64,000 bases of DNA from Marinoscillum sp965229915 (GTDB lineage: Bacteria > Bacteroidota > Bacteroidia > Cytophagales > Cyclobacteriaceae). The stretch lies in NCBI RefSeq assembly GCF_965229915.1, contig NZ_CBDDJZ010000001.1, positions 3,534,001 to 3,598,000 on the forward strand. The letters run 5' to 3'. Below the pieces are notes generated by a model, which worked only from the letters and a program-made list of their open reading frames with translations, searched no databases and was not told the origin of the DNA. Below, one piece after another: positions 8,054-16,270 of this stretch; position 1 is the stretch's first letter, and each line of letters begins with the position of its first letter. Position numbers and translations under genes: made by a program.

Positions 8054-9432
8054 AGTCTTTTCTCCAACAAAAACTTGCCGTTATACTCTTTCTCATCAAG
8101 AGATGAATAAACCGGAGTGGTTAGGTCACTTCGAGGGATATCAACCCTCGCCGGCAGTACACCGATTGCCGCCAGGGCACCTGACAGCAGTGGCTCATTG
8201 ATATCACCCAATGGTCTCAAAACCAGGAATCTATCCTCGATCACCAGGTTTGGGTTAAATCCATTTGGATAATCCTCGCCATTGTTATTGACCAGTTTCA
8301 CCACGATCGGCTGTATGGCCCAGTCGTTAGCATCATTGTCTTCATCATTGATGGTAATGGAACCTACGTCTTTGCCGACAGTCGTATCTCCCACTACATA
8401 GACATCCATGAACGGTTTCAGTGAGTTAATCGTGACTTCAGAGGCCGAGGCGCTTCTGTCAGAAGTCAGTACATAGACAGTACCGGACGTCAGCTGGGAA
8501 CCAATATTCTCCGCCTTGTTTGAGAACTTGACATTCAGAAAATCTTCGCCCAGATCATCATCTTCCAGTATCAGATCTTCCACTTGTGGGTTATATGTCT
8601 TTTTAAATACCAGATCAGTACTGGAAACATTTTGTACCATTAGACTGGCCAGGTTTTTCATTGAAGTTTCACTGCCTCCGGAGTTGAAGCGAAGGTCCAG
8701 CACAAAATCCTGCACACCAGCCGCTTTGAATTCTCCGAATATGGCATCCATCTGAGCATCATAGCTGCCATCCTGACCAGGAGAGTAAAATGTATACACC
8801 AGGTACCCAATCTTCTTACCCTCAATTTCATACACTGTGTCCAGCAAAAATGGATTTTCCCTGAATACAATAGGAGTGAGGTTAAAGGTTCCCTGATCTT
8901 CAAACTCCTCCGTGTCAAAGTTGAACCGGCGATATGAGGCCTCATAGGAGCTGTTAATGTCCCCTAACACACTTTGGTAGTTAGAGGTGGTTAGTTGCTG
9001 TCCATTGATTTGATAGATGATATCTCCACGTTTCAGACCCAGATCATCCGCTGGAGATTGATCCTTAATGTAGCTCAGCTGCATGATGACATTCGAGCTG
9101 CCTTCTTCTTCCAGGTAGAGTTTGAATTCGAATCCAGATTCTAGAGTGACCCCATTGAGTAGGTTGACCAGCTCTTCATAGTCGTCATAGATGAATGAAA
9201 ATCGGTCCTTATTTGACAAGAGGCTTTCGAAGAAATTTTCTGGATTCACATTGGTTTCCGGCTTACCTGGGAGTTCATCCGTCCAGAAGTAATAGAAATC
9301 CATGTTGGCGTAGATCCAGTTATTGATTTTATCGAATTCTGTCTGCGGCTCTTCATTCTCTTTCTTACAGGCTAGTAAGATGATCAAAGAAACAATCGAT
9401 AAAAGGAAAAGGGGCTTTCTGAAATTTCTCAT
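8047..9432 (-). CDS. S41-family serine peptidase lipoprotein (C-terminal-processing type)
   Basis: 461 residues. The lipoprotein signal LLSIVSLIILLACKK places the mature Cys at about residue 22. A helical cap and PDZ domain (about 110-190, GLKRGDIIYQING) precede the protease domain: KIGYLVYTF, VLDLRFNSGG, and the catalytic segment TSDRSASASEV (near residue 328) followed by VVGDTTVGKDVG with the general-base Lys. It is probably anchored in the periplasm or on the surface and cleaves unfolded or C-terminal tails. It is transcribed alone between two bidirectional terminators. Confidence 0.9.
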   Translation of the reverse strand: MRNFRKPLFLLSIVSLIILLACKKENEEPQTEFDKINNWIYANMDFYYFWTDELPGKPETNVNPENFFESLLSNKDRFSFIYDDYEELVNLLNGVTLESGFEFKLYLEEEGSSNVIMQLSYIKDQSPADDLGLKRGDIIYQINGQQLTTSNYQSVLGDINSSYEASYRRFNFDTEEFEDQGTFNLTPIVFRENPFLLDTVYEIEGKKIGYLVYTFYSPGQDGSYDAQMDAIFGEFKAAGVQDFVLDLRFNSGGSETSMKNLASLMVQNVSSTDLVFKKTYNPQVEDLILEDDDLGEDFLNVKFSNKAENIGSQLTSGTVYVLTSDRSASASEVTINSLKPFMDVYVVGDTTVGKDVGSITINDEDNDANDWAIQPIVVKLVNNNGEDYPNGFNPNLVIEDRFLVLRPLGDINEPLLSGALAAIGVLPARVDIPRSDLTTPVYSSLDEKEYNGKFLLEKRLK

Positions 9433-9482
9433 AACTGGACTTGTTAAAGGTCTTCGAATTTATGTCAATGCTCTTAAAACAA

Positions 9483-9511
9483 AAAACCGGCTAAAAGATT
9501 TAGCCGGTTTT
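9483..9511. terminator. Bidirectional terminator
   Basis: 11-bp stem AAAACCGGCTA (9483-9493) / TAGCCGGTTTT (9501-9511) with a 7-nt loop and A/T tails on both sides. It terminates sucD on the minus strand and separates it from the S41 peptidase gene. Confidence 0.8.
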
Positions 9512-9535
9512 GAATTTATTTTTATCGTGACTGTC

Positions 9536-10408
9536 TTAAGCCAACACTTTTTTGATCGTTTCTCCGATATCTGCTGGTGATTTTACCACGTGTACACCAT
9601 TTTCAGCCATAATTTTCATCTTGGCTTCTGCGGTATCTTCAGCTCCACCTATGATGGCACCCGCGTGACCCATTCTTCGGCCTGGAGGTGCTGTCTGGCC
9701 AGCGATAAATCCGACTACTGGTTTCTTGTTTCCATTTTCTTTGATCCATCTGGCAGCTTCTGCTTCATAGTTACCGCCGATCTCACCAATCATCACGATT
9801 GCTTCCGTTTCTGGATCATCCATTAGCATTTGTACAGCCTCTTTGGTGGAAGTACCGATGATTGGATCCCCACCAATACCGATAGCGGTAGTGATACCGA
9901 GTCCAGCTTTTACTACCTGATCTGCAGCTTCGTATGTGAGTGTTCCTGATTTAGAAACGATACCTACGTTTCCTTTCTTAAATACGAAACCTGGCATGAT
10001 CCCTACTTTAGCTTCACCTGGTGTGATTACTCCTGGGCAGTTAGGGCCTACTAGTGTCGCACCGCGTTTCTTAGCATATGGCTTGGCCACCATCATGTCT
10101 TTCACAGGAATACCTTCTGTGATCGTGACGATAACCTTTATTCCCGCATCGGCAGCCTCCATAATGGCATCCGCAGCGAAAGCAGGTGGCACAAATATGA
10201 TGGTGACATCTGCACCGGTAGCGTCCACAGCTTCTTTCACTGTGTTGAATACCGGTTTGTCCAGGTGAGTTTGTCCTCCTTTGCCCGGAGTTACTCCACC
10301 TACTACATTGCTACCATATTCGATCATTTGTGATGCATGGAAGGTTCCTTCAGAACCTGTGAAGCCCTGCACGATGATCTTAGAATCTTTATTGACTAGA
10401 ACACTCAT
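9536..10408 (-). CDS. sucD: Succinate-CoA ligase, alpha subunit
   Basis: TCA-cycle enzyme subunit that binds CoA and carries the phosphohistidine. N-terminal VQGFTGSEGTFHA and GGVTPGKGG form the CoA-binding Rossmann domain. VGPNCPGVI and IGIGGDPIIG are conserved, and the active-site histidine is in RRMGHAGAIIGG. Length 290 is normal. sucC is not adjacent, so the subunits are encoded apart here. It has its own exact promoter upstream and a strong terminator downstream, so it is monocistronic. Confidence 0.96.
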   Translation of the reverse strand: MSVLVNKDSKIIVQGFTGSEGTFHASQMIEYGSNVVGGVTPGKGGQTHLDKPVFNTVKEAVDATGADVTIIFVPPAFAADAIMEAADAGIKVIVTITEGIPVKDMMVAKPYAKKRGATLVGPNCPGVITPGEAKVGIMPGFVFKKGNVGIVSKSGTLTYEAADQVVKAGLGITTAIGIGGDPIIGTSTKEAVQMLMDDPETEAIVMIGEIGGNYEAEAARWIKENGNKKPVVGFIAGQTAPPGRRMGHAGAIIGGAEDTAEAKMKIMAENGVHVVKSPADIGETIKKVLA

Positions 10409-10433
10409 TTTGGATTGTTTTCTATTTGTGCTG

Positions 10434-10464
10434 CAAAAATATTTGAAATGGGAAGATTGACAAA
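10434..10464 (-). promoter_or_regulatory. Bacteroidota promoter of sucD
   Basis: Minus strand: TTTG at 10461-10464, 19-nt spacer, TATTTTTG at 10434-10441. All fixed positions of TTTG-N19-TAnnTTTG match. The predicted start leaves a short 5' UTR of about 20 nt before the sucD ATG at 10408. Confidence 0.8.
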
Positions 10465-10491
10465 TGGATTCCCATATTTAAAGTATATATA

Positions 10492-10499
10492 TACATTTG
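10492..10499 (+). promoter_or_regulatory. Candidate -7 promoter element of the hydrolase gene
   Basis: TACATTTG matches the -7 consensus TAnnTTTG exactly and lies about 57 nt before the hydrolase ATG. The expected -33 box position reads TTCC, a weak match, so this is a probable but not certain promoter, divergent from sucD. Confidence 0.45.
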
Positions 10500-10555
10500 T
10501 GTACGCCAGTTGATTAAAACCGTCAGCGTTTCTACCGACTGTACAAAAAGTAAGA

Positions 10556-11434
10556 ATGGCTCAAGCTGAAGCTTTAGTGATCACCACAGGAGATCACACG
10601 GAAATAAGTGCGACTCTATACACTGGAGAGAAGAAAAGCAACCACCTGATCATAGTTGGGCCTGCCACGGGTGCCCCACAGGCATATTATCGGCGTTTTG
10701 CTGAATACGCAGCGGATTATCCGGACTTTGATGCGATTACGTTTGACTACCGTGGTATTGGTCAGTCACTGGATGGCTCAGTTATTGACTCAAAAGCTAC
10801 CATGAGTGAGTGGGGGAAGTACGACACAGAAGCTGTGATCGAATGGGCCGACAAGCGATATGACAAAGTATTTTTGATCGGGCACAGTGTAGCCGGGCAG
10901 ATTTTTCCCAAAGCCGCTAGTAAAAACCGCATCACCGCTGCTTATCTGGTCGGATCACAATCGGCTTATTTTGGTTGTTGGAGAGGACTTTGGTTGCTCT
11001 ATGTGCTTTTTTTCTGGTTTATTTTGATTCCGGTTACCACATTTATTTATGACTATCTACCTGGCTGGGCGATGGGTGGTAATATCCCTATTCCGAAAAA
11101 GGTAGCTCTGGAATGGAGGAAATGGGGAATTCACAGAGAAGGTGTCATACTAGGAAATTCAGAAGCACGTCATCAGTTTGAAACAGTAAAAATCCCTATT
11201 CATTTTGTCAACATTGAAGATGATAAGCTATTGGGACCTTCTCGTGCTACTCAGCAGCTCATGCATCAGTATAAGAATGCGGTGACAACTTTTCAATTCA
11301 TTTCTCCCAAAAACCTCAAGTTGAAGCGGATTGGGCATTTCGGGTTCTTCAAAAAGAAATTCCAAAAGCAGTTATGGCCTATGCCAATGTTTTTCTTTAC
11401 CCAGTTCGTCAGGAAGCTAGACGAGCGCAAATAG
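10556..11434 (+). CDS. Alpha/beta hydrolase (serine aminopeptidase-like fold)
   Basis: 292 residues. The oxyanion region VGPATGAPQAYYRRF, strand DAITFDYRGIGQS, nucleophile elbow LIGHSVAGQ (Ser about 110), acid in VNIEDDKLLG, and catalytic His in RIGHFGFF form a complete triad. A hydrophobic cap insertion (GLWLLYVLFFWFILIPVTTF) suggests membrane contact or a lipophilic substrate. No signal peptide, so it is cytoplasmic. It is transcribed alone, divergent from sucD and convergent with the KdsC-like gene 5 nt away. The substrate is unknown. Confidence 0.85.
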   Translation: MAQAEALVITTGDHTEISATLYTGEKKSNHLIIVGPATGAPQAYYRRFAEYAADYPDFDAITFDYRGIGQSLDGSVIDSKATMSEWGKYDTEAVIEWADKRYDKVFLIGHSVAGQIFPKAASKNRITAAYLVGSQSAYFGCWRGLWLLYVLFFWFILIPVTTFIYDYLPGWAMGGNIPIPKKVALEWRKWGIHREGVILGNSEARHQFETVKIPIHFVNIEDDKLLGPSRATQQLMHQYKNAVTTFQFISPKNLKLKRIGHFGFFKKKFQKQLWPMPMFFFTQFVRKLDERK

Positions 11435-11439
11435 GCATG

Positions 11440-11934
11440 TTAAGTGTGTAGAGGAAGAATGTAGTCTTCAATGAACTCTCTGACAGCACCATCGCCTCCT
11501 TTTTGAGATAAGGTAACAGTTGCTATTTCTTTTATGGCTTTTACAGAATCTGAAGGACAAGCACTAAACCCTACCTTTTGCATGATCTCCAGGTCATTGA
11601 CGTCATCCCCTATAAAAGCGATCTGCTCATAGCTTAGGTTCAACTCCTCCAGCCACCTATCGAGCACTTCCAGTTTTGGTTGTTCACCTACATAATAGTA
11701 TTTCATCTTCAGGGCATTGGCTCGTGAAGTCACCATTTCGCTGACCATGCTGTGGCTAATGATGCCTACCTCCACGCCTGCTTTCATCGCCAGACGAATG
11801 CCCATGCCATCTTTGGCATTGAATTTTTTGAACTGCTTGCCGTCTTCCATCACATAAACGCCTCCATCTGTAAGTGTGCCGTCCACGTCCAGGATGAGCA
11901 TTTTGATTTTATCTGCTTTTTCTTTTGTCATCAA
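11440..11934 (-). CDS. KdsC-like HAD phosphatase (3-deoxy-D-manno-octulosonate 8-phosphate phosphatase family)
   Basis: 164 residues, the compact capless HAD type (subclass C0). Motif I is LILDVDGTLTDGG, motif II is the Ser in GIISHS, motif III the Lys in EQPKLE and motif IV GDDVNDLE. It matches KdsC in length and in the DG..Y...G..F..DG.GI pattern. The motif II/III surroundings differ from textbook KdsC (IISHS instead of ITGR), so the substrate may differ. The start overlaps the DAHP synthase stop by 4 nt (ATGA), giving a two-gene operon with an enzyme homologous to KdsA. Confidence 0.8.
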   Translation of the reverse strand: MMTKEKADKIKMLILDVDGTLTDGGVYVMEDGKQFKKFNAKDGMGIRLAMKAGVEVGIISHSMVSEMVTSRANALKMKYYYVGEQPKLEVLDRWLEELNLSYEQIAFIGDDVNDLEIMQKVGFSACPSDSVKAIKEIATVTLSQKGGDGAVREFIEDYILPLHT

Positions 11935-12923
11935 ACGATTGTTCTACCTACTGCCCTGGCTACAGGCTCCAGGCTGTGATACATAGTTTCAAATTCATCA
12001 AAATTGAGCTGTTGGGCGGCATCTGATAGTGCCTGCTCAGGGGCGGGGTGCGTTTCTATTAACAATCCGTCTATGCCCATAGCCACCGCTGCACGTGTAA
12101 GGTCTGGTACACCATATCGGTAGCCCATGGCGTGGCTTGGGTCTACAACAACAGGTAAGTTAGTAAACTCTTTGAGATAGGCTACACCGGTTAAGTCCAG
12201 CGTAAACCGAGTTTTGTTTTCAAATGTCCGAATACCGCGCTCGCACAAGATCACCTGAGTGTTGCCTTGTGATAGAATGAACTCCGCCGCCTGTACGAAT
12301 TCCTGCAGTGTGGTGCCAAACCCGCGCTTGAGTAATACAGGTTTGGAGGATTTGCCACAAGTTTTTAGAATAGATGTGTCATACATCGCTTTGGTACCAA
12401 TCTGTACAATATCCGTGTGCTCCAGTACTACATCCACATGAGTGCTGTCTTTTACTTCGGTGATGATGTTTAAACCGTGTTTTTCCCGAATTTTCACTAG
12501 CATCTCCAGCCCAGCTTCTCCCAGTCCCTGGAAGGTATATGGGCTAGTGCGTGGTTTGAAACAACCTGCTCTAAGCGTTCTGATGCCTAGATTTTTCAAA
12601 AAAGCTGCTGTTTGATCTATCTGCTCCCATGATTCTACACTGCAAGGACCGGCCATGAGGTGAGTATTCTCACCATTGCCGATGGTAAGATCATTGAGCT
12701 GGATGGTTCGCCGGTTGAGATACGTTTTGTGAGCCAGCTGGATATCGGACTCCATGACAAAAAACTGATCAATGATGTCTGCGAATTCAGTAGGAGGAGA
12801 TTTGATTTTAGAGGATGTGATCAGTCGGGTGTCGCCAGCCAAATGGACAAGAAGCCCGTTCAGTCGGTTGGTGAGCTGATCGATTCTGGCTGGATCCGTT
12901 CCTTTTTTGAAATGAATGATCAT
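11931..12923 (-). CDS. 3-deoxy-7-phosphoheptulonate (DAHP) synthase, type I-beta
   Basis: First step of the shikimate pathway, condensing PEP with erythrose 4-phosphate. An N-terminal ferredoxin-like domain of about 75 residues precedes the TIM barrel, as in the I-beta subclass. Barrel motifs visible: HLMAGPCSVES (PEP/metal), RAGCFKPRTSPYTFQGLG (a KPRTS motif specific to DAHP synthase), QIGTKAM, PVLLKRG, ILCERGIRTFE, PVVVDPSHAMG, and the terminal GLLIETHPAPE. The KPRTS loop separates it from Kdo8P synthase. It is followed in an operon by a KdsC-like phosphatase. Confidence 0.93.
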   Translation of the reverse strand: MIIHFKKGTDPARIDQLTNRLNGLLVHLAGDTRLITSSKIKSPPTEFADIIDQFFVMESDIQLAHKTYLNRRTIQLNDLTIGNGENTHLMAGPCSVESWEQIDQTAAFLKNLGIRTLRAGCFKPRTSPYTFQGLGEAGLEMLVKIREKHGLNIITEVKDSTHVDVVLEHTDIVQIGTKAMYDTSILKTCGKSSKPVLLKRGFGTTLQEFVQAAEFILSQGNTQVILCERGIRTFENKTRFTLDLTGVAYLKEFTNLPVVVDPSHAMGYRYGVPDLTRAAVAMGIDGLLIETHPAPEQALSDAAQQLNFDEFETMYHSLEPVARAVGRTIV

Positions 12924-12942
12924 GGTTCTTATTGAGTAGCGC

Positions 12943-12950
12943 CAAAGATA
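12943..12950 (-). promoter_or_regulatory. Candidate -7 promoter element of the DAHP synthase operon
   Basis: Minus-strand TATCTTTG matches TAnnTTTG and lies about 20 nt before the start codon. The sequence at the -33 position (GTTA) fits poorly, so this is a moderate call. Confidence 0.4.
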
Positions 12951-13035
12951 GTTTTTCTAATAAAAAATGTAACCTCTGATTGTTTGACCGGTACTACTAT
13001 TACCTAAAGATCAATTACTCATAATGTGAAGTCTG

Positions 13036-13071
13036 GCCTTTGGGAGACAAGTTCTCCCGAAGGCTTTTTTT
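13036..13071 (+). terminator. Strong intrinsic terminator without an upstream plus-strand gene
   Basis: 12-bp stem: GCCTTTGGGAGA (13036-13047) pairs with TCTCCCGAAGGC (13053-13064) including one T-G wobble. The loop is CAAGT, followed by seven T (13065-13071). It lies 28 nt before the threonine aldolase ATG. The gene to its left runs on the other strand, so it must end either a small RNA or an attenuated leader of the aldolase gene. Confidence 0.75.
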
Positions 13072-13098
13072 ATAGCTAAAGTTGGATATTTTAGCTAA

Positions 13099-14112
13099 AT
13101 GATTGATTTGCGAAGCGATACGGTGACCAGACCCACACAGGGTATGCTTCAGGCTATGATAGCTGCCGAAGTAGGAGATGATGTGTTTGGAAGCGACCCT
13201 ACGGTCAATGAGCTACAAGAGCGAGTAGCTGCTATGTTTGGGATGGAAGCAGCACTTTTTTGTCCCTCTGGCACCATGACCAATCAGATAGCACTTCGAG
13301 TGGCATCCAAACCACAAGACGAGGTTATCTGCGACAAGCGCTCTCACATTTACCTTTATGAAGGTGGTGGTATGGCTTACAACTCCATGTTGTCACCCAA
13401 ATTGCTAGATGGTGATCGTGGACGTCTCACAGCAGAGATGGTGGCTAGCAATATCAATAATCCAGACGACATTCACTTACCCAGGACCCGAATCGTTGGG
13501 CTAGAAAACACCATGAATAAAGGGGGTGGATGTATCTACGACCTTGCGGAAATTCAGCGTATTCGTCAGGTTTGTGATGCACACGGTCTATGGTTGCATC
13601 TGGATGGAGCTCGTCTGTTCAATGCTTTGGTGGAAACTGGAGAAGACCCAAAAGAATACGGAAAACAGTTCGATAGCATTTCGATCTGCTTTTCCAAAGG
13701 CTTAGGAGCACCTGTTGGGTCGGTTTTGTTGGGATCAAGGGAGACCATTAGAGAGGCTAAGCGTGTTCGTAAGGTTCTTGGAGGAGGCATGCGGCAGGTT
13801 GGCTATTTGGCAGCTGCCTGTGACTATGCGCTGGATCATCACATAGACCGACTGAAAGAGGACCATGAGCGAGCGCGTGTGCTTGGTGATGAAATGTCCA
13901 AAAAGTCTTTTGTGAAAGAAGTCCTTCCTGTAGAAACCAATATCGTCATTGCTGAATTGGAGGGAATAACACCAGCTTCGCTACTGGCAGAATTATCGGA
14001 AGCTGGATTGGAGGCTGTGCCTTTTGGTCCAACGGCCATTCGATATGTGACCCATCTTGATTTTAACGATGATCAGCTGAGTAAGGCTGTTACCATAATT
14101 AAGAACCTATGA
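13099..14112 (+). CDS. ltaE: Low-specificity L-threonine aldolase
   Basis: PLP enzyme of the beta-eliminating lyase family that cleaves threonine/allo-threonine to glycine and acetaldehyde. The N-terminus IDLRSDTVTRPT is diagnostic. GDDVFGSDPTVNELQ, FCPSGTMTNQ, LHLDGARLFNA and the PLP lysine in CFSKGLGAPVGS follow. Length 337 is normal. Two copies of TAGCTAAA (13073-13080, 13092-13099) flank the region between the upstream terminator and the ATG. The stop overlaps the next gene's start (ATGA), so translation of the following lipoprotein is coupled. Confidence 0.94.
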   Translation: MIDLRSDTVTRPTQGMLQAMIAAEVGDDVFGSDPTVNELQERVAAMFGMEAALFCPSGTMTNQIALRVASKPQDEVICDKRSHIYLYEGGGMAYNSMLSPKLLDGDRGRLTAEMVASNINNPDDIHLPRTRIVGLENTMNKGGGCIYDLAEIQRIRQVCDAHGLWLHLDGARLFNALVETGEDPKEYGKQFDSISICFSKGLGAPVGSVLLGSRETIREAKRVRKVLGGGMRQVGYLAAACDYALDHHIDRLKEDHERARVLGDEMSKKSFVKEVLPVETNIVIAELEGITPASLLAELSEAGLEAVPFGPTAIRYVTHLDFNDDQLSKAVTIIKNL

Positions 14113-14501
14113 AAAGAACCTACCTAACCTGCTTTATTTTATTCCTACTTGTCGGGTGCTCCAAAAAGCTAAACACCTCTCGAGTAGATGAATCTTTTGA
14201 TGAGTTCTATGACCAGTTTCACCAAGACGTGGACTTTCAGTTGTCCCGTGTGCAGTTTCCGCTGGAGGGAGAGTACGTTGACTTAGACGGAGAAAAGCCC
14301 TGGCGTAAGGAGGAATGGGAACCACATGTTCAGAAAGTTACGGATATCTCTGATCCAGAGTATGATACGGAAATTATTCGAAAAGAAACTGTAGTGATCG
14401 ATAAGGTTTGGTTGAGGGATTCCGGATTCTCTATTGAACGTCGGTTTGAGAAACTAGATGGTAAGTGGTACCTGGTCTACTATCAGACGATTAACCTTTA
14501 A
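14109..14501 (+). CDS. Small lipoprotein, DUF4348-like
   Basis: 130 residues. The lipobox ILFLLVGCSKK gives a Cys near residue 17. The mature part has FDEFYDQFHQDVDFQLSRVQFPL at the front and WYLVYYQTINL at the end, a pattern resembling Bacteroidota DUF4348 lipoproteins that fold like NTF2-type domains. Function unknown. It is translationally coupled to threonine aldolase (ATGA) and overlaps the convergent EamA gene by 11 nt at its 3' end. Confidence 0.7.
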   Translation: MKRTYLTCFILFLLVGCSKKLNTSRVDESFDEFYDQFHQDVDFQLSRVQFPLEGEYVDLDGEKPWRKEEWEPHVQKVTDISDPEYDTEIIRKETVVIDKVWLRDSGFSIERRFEKLDGKWYLVYYQTINL

Positions 14502-15399
14502 AGGGACGAACAATTAACCCAACTCCTGTAAATACCATAATGGCAGCTAACAGGTGGATCACAGTAAGCGTCTCGTTATAAAACAAACTGGCGATCACTA
14601 CGGCGAATACTGGCTGTACGTAGATATAGGCTCCGACCGTTGATGGGTTTACTCTCTTCATTGCCCAGATGTTGATGATGTACACCAAGAATGTAACGCC
14701 AAGGATGACATAGGCCATGCCCAGATAGGTTTTGGATGGCAGAGTGCTCCACTTGATTTCCCAAAACTCGCCCCACCCAACTGGCAATATGATAAAAAAG
14801 CCAATGAGAAAAATCCATTTGGCAATGGTTATTGGATCGTATTTGCTAAGGAGAGGTTTTACCAAGACTAAATAGGCGCCATAGCTCATGGCATTCAGTA
14901 TCACGAGTACATCCCCTCTCCAGTCACCTTCATATCCCTTGTCCATACCCTGGTAGATGATTATAAATGCACCGATAAAACCTGCAATCAAACCAGTGAT
15001 TTTGAGCCCTGTTATACGTTCTTTGATAATGAGAGCAGAGGTGATAAATACCATGATAGGCGTGAGCGTCATGATGATTGATCCATTGATGGCGGATGTG
15101 AGACTAACCCCTTTGAAGAAAAAGAGCATGTTGATCCCAACGCCAAACAAAGCACAAAGCACGATTCTTTTGCCATCTTCCTGCCAGTTGATTTTCTGTT
15201 GGATACCCAAGCCGATCATCCAAAACAAAGCCGCAGCAAGGGCCACTCGCACTACAATGAACCCAAACGGCGCGATGTACTCCGGTGTGACTGTTTTTAC
15301 TACACTGTAGTTGGCACCGTAGAGCAGCCCCACCAGCAGCAGTGCCAAGTGTCGTTTAATCTCACTTAATCTCACTTTTCTGGTCTTTATTGGAGGCAT
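14491..15399 (-). CDS. EamA/DMT-superfamily transporter
   Basis: 302 residues with ten predicted membrane helices in two EamA repeats (about 12-145 and 165-295). Typical motifs are LLYGANYSVVK in TM1, SAINGSIIMTLTPIMVFITSAL near TM3-4, and the repeat-2 equivalent GAYIYVQPVFAVVIASLFYNETLT. It likely exports or exchanges a metabolite; the substrate is unknown. The ATG overlaps the preceding methyltransferase gene by 38 nt, so a start a few codons later (for example the GTG before RLSEIKRH) is possible. The two genes form a minus-strand pair. Confidence 0.88.
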   Translation of the reverse strand: MPPIKTRKVRLSEIKRHLALLLVGLLYGANYSVVKTVTPEYIAPFGFIVVRVALAAALFWMIGLGIQQKINWQEDGKRIVLCALFGVGINMLFFFKGVSLTSAINGSIIMTLTPIMVFITSALIIKERITGLKITGLIAGFIGAFIIIYQGMDKGYEGDWRGDVLVILNAMSYGAYLVLVKPLLSKYDPITIAKWIFLIGFFIILPVGWGEFWEIKWSTLPSKTYLGMAYVILGVTFLVYIINIWAMKRVNPSTVGAYIYVQPVFAVVIASLFYNETLTVIHLLAAIMVFTGVGLIVRPFKG

Positions 15400-16129
15400 A
15401 TACCCACAGTGATTTGAGCATCAGCAGCTTCATCACCAGATAGTTGACCACCGAAAGAACGAACATGATGATCCAGAAGACATTTTCATTGATGAAGATA
15501 ATGACACTCTGGTGTGATCCAAGAGCGTGCGCTACTTGAAACAAAAAATAGGTAGTGAAAATGGCAGCCAGACCATTTTTTTCTTTGCGTAGTACTTTTT
15601 TCCAGTTGAAAGCCATGTAGGACTTACTGTAGAGGGTGAAATTGGGGATGAAGGCAGGAGTTTCATTTTTCCATTCATCATATAAGAGGCCAAACTTTTT
15701 GGATAGGAATTCTTCTTCTACCGAAATGATATAAGTGTAAAACATCATAAAGAATAGGAGAAACGCAATGCAAAACAGGCTGCTGTAGCTGAGCATGGCT
15801 ATGGGAAGCCAAATAACGAAGTTGGCCAGATACAATGGATGCCTGACAATGCTGTATAGGCCAGTCATGTTGAGGTTGGTAGCCATTTGCTGGCCAGTGT
15901 TGCGGCCGGAGGTACCTCTGGGCGAATACCCTACGGCATGTATCCTGAAACAAAAACCCACCAATGAGATGCCCAGGCAAGCATAGTCATAAGTGCTATC
16001 ATAGAGGTTGCCCGCCGCGTAATGATTGTACCTGACGACTAATCCAATCACCAAAAGGAGCACTGGAATCTCTCCGCGGTATCGGAATAAAAAATTTCCA
16101 ATGTTTGATTGGTTTTGTTTAGAAATCAT
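15362..16129 (-). CDS. PEMT/ICMT-like membrane methyltransferase
   Basis: 255 residues with about six hydrophobic segments. The central SIVRHPLYLANF, then EEEFLSKKFGLLYDEWKNETPAFIPN, is the SAM-binding signature of the phospholipid/isoprenylcysteine methyltransferase superfamily. YSPRGTSGRNTGQQ just upstream is a conserved loop in a bacterial subgroup. The last 80 residues add two helices beyond the catalytic core. Methylation of a lipid or envelope component is inferred. It is the first gene of a pair with the EamA transporter. Confidence 0.8.
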   Translation of the reverse strand: MISKQNQSNIGNFLFRYRGEIPVLLLVIGLVVRYNHYAAGNLYDSTYDYACLGISLVGFCFRIHAVGYSPRGTSGRNTGQQMATNLNMTGLYSIVRHPLYLANFVIWLPIAMLSYSSLFCIAFLLFFMMFYTYIISVEEEFLSKKFGLLYDEWKNETPAFIPNFTLYSKSYMAFNWKKVLRKEKNGLAAIFTTYFLFQVAHALGSHQSVIIFINENVFWIIMFVLSVVNYLVMKLLMLKSLWVYASNKDQKSEIK

Positions 16130-16213
16130 CAGCCACTTTTAGGAGTTGTTCGAAATTAGATAAGTAATCGATTAACCCTTTGAAGTGTTAAAATATTTCT
16201 CAGAAAAAACTTT

Positions 16214-16229
16214 TTGCAAACGTTTGCAA
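16214..16229. promoter_or_regulatory. 16-bp perfect palindrome, LacI-type operator candidate
   Basis: TTGCAAACGTTTGCAA is self-complementary with a central CG, the hallmark of LacI/GalR-family operators. It overlaps the -33 box (TTTG 16213-16216) of a candidate promoter with a near-consensus -7 TAATATTG (16234-16241, spacing 17), 30-odd nt before the next gene's ATG. A bound repressor would block it. Confidence 0.55.
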
Positions 16230-16270
16230 TACTTAATATTGCACTAATACAATGATCTAAACCCGTTGGT

